Shown: one piece after another, positions 1 through 5,631 of the stretch
Layout of the letters: each line of letters begins with the position of its first letter
Position numbering within the stretch: position 1 is the first letter of the stretch
Assembly (NCBI GenBank): GCA_030152605.1
Contig: JASLJB010000278.1
Coordinates: 1 to 7,535 of the forward strand
Origin: Acinetobacter sp.
GTDB lineage: Bacteria; Pseudomonadota; Gammaproteobacteria; Pseudomonadales; Moraxellaceae
Direction: 5' to 3'
DNA length: 7,535 bases
The notes under the pieces: generated by a model
What the model was told of the DNA's origin: nothing
Databases searched by the model: none
What the model saw: only the letters and a program-made list of their open reading frames with translations
Position numbers and translations under genes: made by a program

Positions 1-92
1 TGAGATTTATCAAGTGTTTCACCTTCAGCATTGGTCAGTGTGTAGTGGAAAGAAACCACGTGATCATTTGCAATTGCAGTTGCATCAGTCAT
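1..92 (-). CDS. FKBP-type peptidyl-prolyl cis-trans isomerase, SlyD-like (5' end only)
   Basis: This is the first 30 codons of a minus-strand gene cut by the left edge of the window. Translation from the ATG at 92-90 begins MTDATAIANDHVVSFHYTLT and continues NAEGETLDKS. The pattern V-V-S-F-x-Y-x-L-x-x-x-x-G-E-x-L-D-x-S is the N-terminal strand region of SlyD/FkpB-type FKBPs, which catalyse prolyl isomerisation and act as folding chaperones. No signal peptide is visible, which fits a cytosolic SlyD-like protein rather than an exported FkpA. Only a weak Shine-Dalgarno (GGA, 101-103) precedes the start. The gene lies 134 bp downstream of ndh on the same strand and probably has its own promoter (124-152). 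The catalytic FKBP core and any IF domain or metal-binding tail lie outside the window, so the subfamily is inferred from the N-terminus only. Confidence 0.8.
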   Translation of the reverse strand, partial: MTDATAIANDHVVSFHYTLTNAEGETLDKS

Positions 93-123
93 TGTATTGA
101 TCCATTCAATATTTTAAGCCTAT

Positions 124-152
124 ATCATAAAGTGAAAAGCCCGATTTGTAGA
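124..152 (-). promoter_or_regulatory. putative sigma-70 promoter for the FKBP gene
   Basis: Read on the minus strand, TCTACA (147-152, 4/6 match to the -35) is followed by a 17-bp spacer and TATGAT (124-129, 5/6 match to the -10). Transcription would start near 117, giving a leader of about 25 nt before the ATG at 92. A second, weaker pair overlaps it: TTTTCA (133-138), 16 bp, TAAAAT (111-116). That pair would leave a leader of only about 11 nt. The call rests on consensus matching by eye in AT-rich DNA. Confidence 0.4.
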
Positions 153-226
153 CTAAAATTACTAAAAAGAAGCAAATTCATATCTTTGTGATGGTTTTTT
201 CACTCATTCAGCCTAATTCAATCAAA

Positions 227-1525
227 TCAATGCAGTTTAACTTTGGGTGCAATTTTCCGCGCCACAAAATCTTTGGCAGTCAACAACCCGGCATGCGCGA
301 AGCCATAAATCGTGGCCTGATGCATCCGATACAGCGAAACATACATCGATTTGGCGACAAAACCCTGCACATTGACCTGACCGAGCAATTCACCAACGGC
401 TTTGTTTTTACTGAGTGAAACCAACGAACCTTTATCTGAAAAATGGAACATCGGCTGTTGGCTGCCACGAATACGCGCTTTCATGGCTTCGACCAAGAAG
501 GTGGCCTGTTGACTGGCGACTTGCGCGCGCGGACCGAGTGCGGGTTGTGATGCATCGAGGATGCAGTGCGCACAGTCACCCAAGGCAAAGATGTTGGGGT
601 CTGACTTGGTTTGTAGCGTGGCATAAACATCGAGTCGACCCATGCGATCTTTGTCGAAGCCCTCAAGTTCAGCGATCACTTTCGGTGCCTTGATCCCCGC
701 GGCCCAAACTTTGAGTTCAGCACGGATCTGACTGCCATCGTTAAAGTAAACCGCATCCGCAGTGACTTTCTCTACCCGTTTAGCAGTCAGCACGTCAACG
801 CCCATGCGCTTGAGTTGTTTTTCACTATGGCGGGCCATGGCGCTAGACAGGGCAGGCAAGATGCGATCTGCACCTTCGATCAAGGTGATTTTGACATGCT
901 GCGGATTGATCTTGTTGAGGCCGTATTGATAAAAATTCTGTTTGGCTTGGACCAGTTCTGCCGCCAACTCTACCCCCGTCGCACCCGCACCGATGATGCT
1001 GATATGGAGTTCACGTTGGTTGTCTTGGTTTTGTGCGTCGAGATAGAGGTGCAATAAATCTTGCTGGAAAATTTCCGCTTGTTTGCGGCTGTCGAGATAG
1101 TGACAGTATTCTTTTACCCCAGCGGTATTAAAATCATTGGAAATCGAGCCGACAGCCAAGATCAGGGTGTCATAGCTGAGGTGATAGGCATCGCTGGAAT
1201 GTTCGTATTTAGAGGCTTGTTTTTTACTTAAAATAATCTGCCGCTGTGTGGGGAGGATCTGTTCGAGTCGCCCCAGCACAAATTCATAATGATGCTTGGC
1301 GGCATGGGCATAATAGTTGGTTTCTTCATCGTGGGGATTGAGCGTGCCGGCTGCAATTTCATGCAGCAGCGGCTTCCAGATGTGGGTCAGTTTTTGGTCG
1401 ACTAAGGTGATTTTTGCTTTTTTGCTTTTGCCTAATTGTTCACCGAGCTGAGTGGCGAGTTCTAGACCGCCGGCTCCGCCACCCACGATAACGATATGAT
1501 GAAGCTGTGACATATTAATCTGCAT
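227..1525 (-). CDS. ndh: type II NADH dehydrogenase (NDH-2), NAD/FAD-dependent quinone oxidoreductase
   Basis: This 432-residue protein is a peripheral-membrane flavoenzyme that passes electrons from NADH to the quinone pool without pumping protons. Two Rossmann folds are visible. The FAD-binding GGGAGG is at residues 15-20, with acidic D43 closing the second strand (LVDQ). The NADH-binding G-A-G-A-T-G is at 179-184, with E217 at the end of its second strand, an acidic residue that favours NADH over NADPH. A-L-G-D-C-A (314-319) is the second FAD-contact motif, and A-Q-V-A-S-Q (334-339) matches the AQxAxQ quinone-site motif of NDH-2. The basic and aromatic C-terminus (about 385-432) is the usual membrane-docking part. 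Length fits the family (about 400-440). The start is uncertain: M1 (1525) and M5 (1513, MSQLHH) both lack a clear ribosome binding site, and M5 would give a more typical short N-terminus before the first strand. The upstream neighbour on the same strand is the carboxypeptidase, 119 bp away. Confidence 0.93.
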   Translation of the reverse strand: MQINMSQLHHIVIVGGGAGGLELATQLGEQLGKSKKAKITLVDQKLTHIWKPLLHEIAAGTLNPHDEETNYYAHAAKHHYEFVLGRLEQILPTQRQIILSKKQASKYEHSSDAYHLSYDTLILAVGSISNDFNTAGVKEYCHYLDSRKQAEIFQQDLLHLYLDAQNQDNQRELHISIIGAGATGVELAAELVQAKQNFYQYGLNKINPQHVKITLIEGADRILPALSSAMARHSEKQLKRMGVDVLTAKRVEKVTADAVYFNDGSQIRAELKVWAAGIKAPKVIAELEGFDKDRMGRLDVYATLQTKSDPNIFALGDCAHCILDASQPALGPRAQVASQQATFLVEAMKARIRGSQQPMFHFSDKGSLVSLSKNKAVGELLGQVNVQGFVAKSMYVSLYRMHQATIYGFAHAGLLTAKDFVARKIAPKVKLH

Positions 1526-1644
1526 CTGTTGTCATGAAAAAAGATGATTTAATATGCCACTATCGCTTAAGAATTGAAGCGTTTTACTATAGAAATTACA
1601 TATTTATAATAAAACATAGTGAACAGGTTGGTTTTAACTTTGCA

Positions 1645-2913
1645 CTATGCCAAAAACGGCATAAGCGCTTGTAGCCACATCCAAAAGCGTTCGTACCACG
1701 TGGCTTGTTTGATATGCACATCATGATCAATATTGAAGCTTTGCAATAAATGATCATTTTGATAAATATTCACCTTGGCCAAATGGGTCATGCCTTTGAC
1801 TGGCGCCGTGAGTTGCTTTTGTTCCAATTCAACATTGAGCTTGAGTGTGGTCTGATCTAGCGGTGCAATCGGCTGTAACACACCTGCAGCATCGGCCTGC
1901 ATGATGCGCTGGCTTGTTTGATCAAAGTGATTGAGATCAATCGCTTGAGCGCCAGCATACAGTGAAGTGGTCACGAGCTGTGGTGTTTTGGCTTCAACTT
2001 TAAACATTTTTAGCGTGGATTTGAGCACAGGCAGTTCAGCGATCCATTGCTTATCTTTGATGCCGACTTCATCACGGGTGTAGGCATAGGCGACGTTCAA
2101 TAGCTTATGTGCCACTTCAGCGCGTTTTTCTGGACTTTTAGTGCCCATCACCACCACCACTAAGCGGCGATCTGTGGCATCCGCACTCGGACGATGTGCC
2201 GTGAGCGCTAAGTTATAACCTGCCGCTTTGGTAAAGCCGGTTTTGAGACCATCCACGGTCGGATCAAGTTTCAGCACCAAGTTGGTGGCGTGATGAAACT
2301 GTTGTTGATAGCTAAAACTTGGCAGCTTGGAATAGCTTAAATATTCAGGGGTATTGGCTGCAACCGCCTGTCCCAATAATGCTAGATCGTGCGCACTGGA
2401 AAAGTGATCCGGCATGGTGATGCCAGCAGGGTTACTAAAGTGGGTGTCTTGCATGCCTAAAGCTTTGGCTTCTTGATTCATGCGTTGCACAAAGGCCGGC
2501 ACACTGCCCGAGATGCGTTCAGCCAGTGTCACGGCAGCATCATTGGCGGACATGATGATCAAGCCAGCCAAGAGTTGGTCGATGCTGATCGGGTCGCCTT
2601 CTTTAAGATACATTTGCGACTCATCCCACATCACGGTTTTCACCACGGCTGATGCAGTCAGGATATCTTCTTTTTTTAGATGTCCGGCTTTGATCTCTTT
2701 GAGGGTAATGTAGGCCGTCATCATTTTGGTCAATGAGGCCGGTGCCCGTTGTAGGTGACTGTTATGCTCAGCAATGGTCTGTCCTGTTCGGGTGTCCAAG
2801 ATCGTCCAAGATTCAGCTTCAACAGAGGTGGGTTCAATATTGAGTAAGCCTGCATGACTGAGGGCAGAAAATAACAAACTCAATAGCGCGATGATGGGTG
2901 TCAAAATTCTCAA
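1645..2913 (-). CDS. D-alanyl-D-alanine carboxypeptidase, PBP5/6 family (peptidase S11)
   Basis: This periplasmic penicillin-binding protein removes the terminal D-Ala from peptidoglycan pentapeptides and so limits cross-linking. All three serine-acyltransferase motifs are intact: S60-L-T-K63 (nucleophile and general base), S122-A-N124 and K224-T-G226. A Sec signal peptide occupies residues 1-21, with probable cleavage after SHA; there is no lipobox. The PBP5-type beta-sandwich domain follows at about 300-395. The tail, TWYERFWMWLQALMPFLA (405-422), is an aromatic amphipathic helix of the kind that anchors PBP5/6 to the outer face of the inner membrane. At 422 residues it is slightly longer than E. 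coli PBP5 (403). The start is TTG at 2913, chosen because AAGGA lies 7 nt upstream and no in-frame ATG lies between the upstream stop (2971-2973) and the signal peptide. It could correspond to dacC or dacD of Acinetobacter; I cannot decide between these without alignment. It is divergent from the M61 peptidase gene. Confidence 0.93.
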   Translation of the reverse strand: MRILTPIIALLSLLFSALSHAGLLNIEPTSVEAESWTILDTRTGQTIAEHNSHLQRAPASLTKMMTAYITLKEIKAGHLKKEDILTASAVVKTVMWDESQMYLKEGDPISIDQLLAGLIIMSANDAAVTLAERISGSVPAFVQRMNQEAKALGMQDTHFSNPAGITMPDHFSSAHDLALLGQAVAANTPEYLSYSKLPSFSYQQQFHHATNLVLKLDPTVDGLKTGFTKAAGYNLALTAHRPSADATDRRLVVVVMGTKSPEKRAEVAHKLLNVAYAYTRDEVGIKDKQWIAELPVLKSTLKMFKVEAKTPQLVTTSLYAGAQAIDLNHFDQTSQRIMQADAAGVLQPIAPLDQTTLKLNVELEQKQLTAPVKGMTHLAKVNIYQNDHLLQSFNIDHDVHIKQATWYERFWMWLQALMPFLA

Positions 2914-2920
2914 CGGGGAT

Positions 2921-2925
2921 TCCTT
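2921..2925 (-). promoter_or_regulatory. ribosome binding site that fixes the TTG start of the carboxypeptidase
   Basis: On the minus strand AAGGA (2921-2925) lies 7 nt before TTG (2911-2913). Spacing and sequence are near optimal for a Shine-Dalgarno, and this is the main reason for accepting the non-ATG start. Confidence 0.75.
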
Positions 2926-3052
2926 GCTGCGCCAATCCTGTGGCTGTCGACGGTGAAAATGGCGATGAAGTTAAAACAGAGCGCATGCTATGCCTTTTTG
3001 CAGCGCTATGCTAGTGAGAACTGCTGGCAAAGACGACGAATCGCGCATGAGT

Positions 3053-3082
3053 TTGTAAAAAAATGCTAATCTACGGCATAAC
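3053..3082 (+). promoter_or_regulatory. weak candidate promoter for the M61 peptidase gene
   Basis: TTGTAA (3053-3058) is separated by 18 bp from CATAAC (3077-3082). A start near 3089 would leave a leader of about 23 nt before the ATG at 3112. Both hexamers are imperfect and other AT-rich hexamers lie nearby (GCTAAT at 3065-3070), so this is tentative. Confidence 0.25.
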
Positions 3083-3111
3083 CCCTTTTTTCAGCATTTC
3101 GAATATAAATT

Positions 3112-4839
3112 ATGTTGCATTATCAAATCGAATTTGACGACTACCGTCAGCATCTCATTCACGTGACGATTCGTTTTTTGGCTCAACCAACGCAAACGCT
3201 ATGGTTACCGACGTGGATTCCGGGCAGCTATTTGATTCGTGAATTTTCAAAGCATATTGAAGCGGTCAAGGCCTATGACGAAGATGGGCGTCAACTGCAA
3301 ATTAAAAAGACAGAGAAAAATACCTGGCGTTTGTTTAACACCGACTTTGAGTTCATTACGGTGGAATACGATGTCTATGCCTATGATCTGTCTGTGCGCG
3401 GTGCCTATGTGGATCAGACCCGTCTGTATGTCAATCCCGCCTGTGTCTGCTTAGGACTAGAAGGGCAGGATGACAAGCAAGTTGAAGTCGAACTATTTCT
3501 CCCGGATGAACTAAAACACTTTCAATTGGCGACTGGGCTGGCCGCCAAGAGTTTGGTCAAAGGCCGTTATACGCTCAAGGCTGACAACTATATGCAGTTG
3601 ATTGACAGTCCATTTGAGTTGGCCGAGCAAACTCGTTTTGAGTTTGAAGCCCATGCGATCCCACACAGTTTTGTGGTGTCAGGCCAGCATAAGATGAACG
3701 CAGAGCGGATGCGTCAAGATATCCAAAAAATCTGCGCTGCTGAAATTGAACTGTTTGGTTCGGCACCGTTTGAACACTATACCTTTATGACCATGGCCAC
3801 CGGCAATAGCTATGGTGGTCTTGAGCATCCGAACAGTACCAGCCTGATCACGCCGCGAGATGACTTGCCCAAGGCCAATGAGCCTGCTGAGCCTTCTGCG
3901 GATTATCAGCGTTTCTTGGGACTGTGCAGCCATGAGTATTTTCATGCATGGATGGTCAAGTTTATTCGTCCGGACAACTTCGCCAACTACAACTTGCATC
4001 GCGAAGGCTATACCTCGTTGTTGTGGGTATTTGAAGGCATCACCTCATATTATGATGATTTGATCCTGTATCGCAGTGGGGTGATTTCCCAAGCCTCATA
4101 TCTGACCCTGCTCAGTGCACAGATCAATCGTTATCTGCAAAATCCAGGGCGTTTTATCCAATCGGTATCCGAGTCGAGCTTTGATGCATGGATCAAATTC
4201 TATCGTCAGGATGAAAACTCCAACAATGCCGGCACCAGTTATTACAACAAAGGGGCTTTGGTGGCGCTATGTCTGGACTTAGGCTTACGTAGTCATGGTT
4301 CGAGTTTGGATGCGCTACTGCGTTTACTGTATGAAAATGCGCAACAAGGCATCCAAGTCAACGAACGCACCATGTTTGAACTGTGTCAGCGTTTGACTGG
4401 TCAGGACTGGTCAGATCGTTTGGGCTTCCTGATCAATCACACCGATGAGTTACCGCTGGAGCAATTGTTGCCGCAGTTCGGTTTGGCCTATGAATTGAAA
4501 AATGACAAACATCTGCCATTGGGTTTGAAGGTTCAAGCCAAAGCTGAAGGGCTGTTGATCCAACAGGCACGCCGTGATGGTGCTGCCGCGCAAGCCGGAC
4601 TTTCGGCGCTGGATGTGATTGTGGCGATTGATGGTCTTAAAGCGACCGAAAAAGGTTTGGCTGCTGCAGCTAAACAAGCTGCGTCTGTGGCTGTACAGGT
4701 GCATGCTTTTAGACGTGATGAGTTGATGCAGTTTGAGGTGCAGCCTGCTGAAGTGGCATTGCCAGAAGTTGAGCTCAAGGTGCAAGATGCGACTGCCTTG
4801 GCCAATTGGTTGGTCGCAGCATCGAGTGCTGAAGCTTAA
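3112..4839 (+). CDS. M61-family metallopeptidase with C-terminal PDZ domain (glycyl aminopeptidase-like)
   Basis: This 575-residue zinc peptidase has the M61 architecture: an N-terminal beta-rich domain (about 1-190), a thermolysin-like catalytic domain (about 195-455) and a PDZ domain (about 468-545). The zinc motif is H274-E-Y-F-H278, with E308 (WVFEGITSYYDD) the likely third ligand 30 residues on. G-G-L-E-H (235-239) sits where related aminopeptidases have their substrate N-terminus motif, and YYNKGALV (377-384) is a further conserved catalytic-domain segment. The PDZ part shows G-A-A-A-Q-A-G-L (490-497) followed by D-V-I-V-A-I-D-G. Characterised M61 enzymes release N-terminal glycine, and sometimes alanine, from peptides. 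There is no signal peptide or membrane segment, so a cytosolic location is inferred. The ATG at 3112 has no recognisable Shine-Dalgarno, only an AT-rich leader. The gene is divergent from the carboxypeptidase and ends 31 nt before a strong terminator. The substrate in this organism is unknown. Confidence 0.9.
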   Translation: MLHYQIEFDDYRQHLIHVTIRFLAQPTQTLWLPTWIPGSYLIREFSKHIEAVKAYDEDGRQLQIKKTEKNTWRLFNTDFEFITVEYDVYAYDLSVRGAYVDQTRLYVNPACVCLGLEGQDDKQVEVELFLPDELKHFQLATGLAAKSLVKGRYTLKADNYMQLIDSPFELAEQTRFEFEAHAIPHSFVVSGQHKMNAERMRQDIQKICAAEIELFGSAPFEHYTFMTMATGNSYGGLEHPNSTSLITPRDDLPKANEPAEPSADYQRFLGLCSHEYFHAWMVKFIRPDNFANYNLHREGYTSLLWVFEGITSYYDDLILYRSGVISQASYLTLLSAQINRYLQNPGRFIQSVSESSFDAWIKFYRQDENSNNAGTSYYNKGALVALCLDLGLRSHGSSLDALLRLLYENAQQGIQVNERTMFELCQRLTGQDWSDRLGFLINHTDELPLEQLLPQFGLAYELKNDKHLPLGLKVQAKAEGLLIQQARRDGAAAQAGLSALDVIVAIDGLKATEKGLAAAAKQAASVAVQVHAFRRDELMQFEVQPAEVALPEVELKVQDATALANWLVAASSAEA

Positions 4840-4870
4840 TCGTCAAGCACGGGCTTGATTGCCTAAAGTC

Positions 4871-4900
4871 AAAAAAGGACCCTAAGTGGGGTCCTTTTTT
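4871..4900. terminator. bidirectional intrinsic terminator between convergent genes
   Basis: AAAAAAGGACCC (4871-4882) is perfectly complementary to GGGTCCTTTTTT (4889-4900), giving a 12-bp stem with a 6-nt loop (TAAGTG). The GC core GGACCC/GGGTCC is flanked by a T6 tract on the plus strand and, through the A6 tract, by T6 on the minus strand. It can therefore end transcription of the M61 gene (stop at 4839) and of the lipoprotein gene (stop at 4935) arriving from the other side. Confidence 0.93.
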
Positions 4901-4934
4901 ATTCTAGATTTGGATTGGATCTGATTGGGCTGGA

Positions 4935-5318
4935 TTAGCTTGCAGCGCGGCAACTAAAGGTCAACGTGGTTTGATAGTCGCTGTCTTTTTCCAAGCTATT
5001 GCCAGTGCCAAAGACTGAGCCGATCACACCGGCCGCAGCGGTAATGATTTGTCCAGTTTGTTCATCGACCACACCCTTCAGGGCGCCAGAATATTGCGTC
5101 TTTTCATCCACCAATACCGGTGCAGCGCGTTTGCCACAGGTGCTGTTGGCTGCTGCAATGGCATTATTTTTTGCGATGATCTGGGTTTTTCCGATACCGG
5201 TCACTTCGTACTGGTTATTTTCCTTTTGGATCGCCAATGTTTGGGTCGGCGTTGAGGCACATGCTGTCAATGCAAGTGCAGTGACCACCGCAGCGCTCAG
5301 ACCAAGTTGTTTTTTCAT
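4935..5318 (-). CDS. small uncharacterised lipoprotein
   Basis: This is a 127-residue protein with a clear type II signal peptide: MKKQ, a hydrophobic stretch (5-16), then the lipobox L17-T-A-C20. The residue after the lipid-modified Cys is Ala, not Asp, so sorting to the outer membrane is expected. The mature part is about 108 residues. It contains an Ala/Asn-rich segment (AKNNAIAAANSTCG, 49-62), a Gly/Ala-rich hydrophobic segment with small-residue spacing (AAAGVIGSVFGTG, 94-106) and two further cysteines, C61 and C123, that could form a disulfide. The reading frame is open up to 5351, but the ATG at 5318 is preferred: it has AGGA 7 nt upstream and places the signal peptide at the N-terminus. 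I do not recognise a characterised family and assign no function. It is convergent with the M61 gene and divergent from the nitroreductase gene. It could be an envelope-stress or surface lipoprotein, but nothing in the sequence settles that. Confidence 0.85.
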   Translation of the reverse strand: MKKQLGLSAAVVTALALTACASTPTQTLAIQKENNQYEVTGIGKTQIIAKNNAIAAANSTCGKRAAPVLVDEKTQYSGALKGVVDEQTGQIITAAAGVIGSVFGTGNSLEKDSDYQTTLTFSCRAAS

Positions 5319-5325
5319 AGCAGAT

Positions 5326-5329
5326 TCCT
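5326..5329 (-). promoter_or_regulatory. ribosome binding site that fixes the lipoprotein start
   Basis: AGGA on the minus strand (5326-5329, within CAGGAA) lies 7 nt upstream of the ATG at 5316-5318. The alternative ATG at 5351 would place the site inside the coding region and add 11 polar residues in front of the signal peptide. Confidence 0.7.
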
Positions 5330-5417
5330 GTGTCGAAGTATAAGGGTTCAATCAAAAGCTTGAATGTGCTCATCATCACAAGATTGTAGGCGATGAACTG
5401 TATAATTATGGATAATA

Positions 5418-5436
5418 TACACAGTAATGCTGTGTA
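5418..5436. repeat. interrupted palindrome, possible operator upstream of the lipoprotein gene
   Basis: TACACAGTAATGCTGTGTA has two 7-bp arms (TACACAG at 5418-5424 and CTGTGTA at 5430-5436) around a 5-bp centre. This is the usual geometry of a dimeric repressor site. It lies 100 bp upstream of the lipoprotein ATG, next to minus-strand -10-like hexamers (TATATT at 5413-5418, CATAAT at 5405-5410), so a regulator bound here could control that gene. It lacks a T-tract and its stem is short, so a terminator is unlikely. No regulator can be named. Confidence 0.45.
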
Positions 5437-5546
5437 ATTTAAGCATAAATTGCGGAGAGAGTCGCTGGATTTTTGTTCAGTTGCTTGCGCGCTAATATTG
5501 CAGTGTGCAGGGCTGCGGCTGCGATTTGAATGGACACAGGTTTAAA

Positions 5547-5574
5547 TTGTCAGCTATCAGCGAATTCATATGAA
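5547..5574 (+). promoter_or_regulatory. candidate sigma-70 promoter for the nitroreductase gene
   Basis: TTGTCA (5547-5552, 5/6 match to the -35) is followed by 16 bp and TATGAA (5569-5574, 4/6 match to the -10). Transcription would begin near 5581, leaving a leader of about 50 nt before the ATG at 5632. The -10 lies within a 14-bp perfect palindrome (5563-5576). Confidence 0.4.
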
Positions 5575-5576
5575 TT
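5563..5576. repeat. 14-bp perfect palindrome over the candidate nitroreductase -10
   Basis: AATTCATATGAATT is identical to its reverse complement. It covers the proposed -10 hexamer, where a bound repressor would block RNA polymerase. AATTGTC also occurs twice in the same orientation, at 5545-5551 and 5573-5579, the second copy overlapping the palindrome. A 14-bp palindrome can arise by chance somewhere in a window this size; its position gives it interest. Confidence 0.4.
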
Positions 5577-5631
5577 GTCGATAGACCCTATGCTAAGCTA
5601 AGTGCCGTGTACTTAATTAGATTTTTGGTCA

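Larger units (their letters stand above)
5319..5631. other. 313-bp intergenic region between divergent lipoprotein and nitroreductase genes
   Basis: This is the longest gap in the window. It contains the lipoprotein leader, an AT-rich patch at 5400-5418 with several -10-like hexamers on both strands (TATAAT at 5401-5406 plus; GATAAT at 5411-5416 plus; CATAAT at 5405-5410 minus), an interrupted palindrome (5418-5436), a more GC-rich stretch (about 5445-5530) with no open frame I would call, and a candidate nitroreductase promoter with a second palindrome (5547-5576). I see no tRNA, no intrinsic terminator and no convincing small gene. Two very short frames, an ATG at about 5364 and a TTG at about 5476, lack properly spaced ribosome binding sites. 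Confidence 0.7.

Noticed and set aside
93..226. Intrinsic terminator between ndh and the FKBP gene
   Set aside because: I looked for a GC stem plus T-tract on the minus strand and found only GTGA...TCAC around an A-rich loop (about 4 bp), which is too weak to call.
415..1057. Plus-strand open frames opposite ndh (for example 415-693 and 815-1057)
   Set aside because: They are antisense to the NDH-2 coding region, with low-complexity Arg/Trp/Cys-rich translations and no ribosome binding sites.
1646..1663. Inverted repeat TATGCC/GGCATA at the 3' end of the carboxypeptidase gene as a terminator
   Set aside because: The stem is only 6 bp, lies inside the last codons and stop, and is not followed by a T-tract on the minus strand. 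It is explained by coding sequence.
4450..4805. Open frames of 90-111 codons on the minus strand under the 3' end of the M61 gene
   Set aside because: They lie entirely opposite a well-supported gene with intact motifs, overlap each other in different frames and encode no recognisable features.
4999..5343. Plus-strand 114-codon frame opposite the lipoprotein gene, with a hydrophobic stretch
   Set aside because: The hydrophobicity arises from reading the Ala-rich lipoprotein signal and Gly/Ala segments in antisense. The minus-strand gene has a lipobox and a ribosome binding site, whereas this frame has neither.
5364..5396. Possible 10-codon leader peptide (ATG at about 5364) in the lipoprotein/nitroreductase gap
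   Set aside because: There is no ribosome binding site, no attenuator hairpin follows it, and such short frames are expected by chance.
5452..5533. GGAGAGAG followed by a TTG-initiated 18-codon frame (about 5476-5532)
   Set aside because: The purine tract is too far from the TTG for a Shine-Dalgarno, and the translation is short with no recognisable features.
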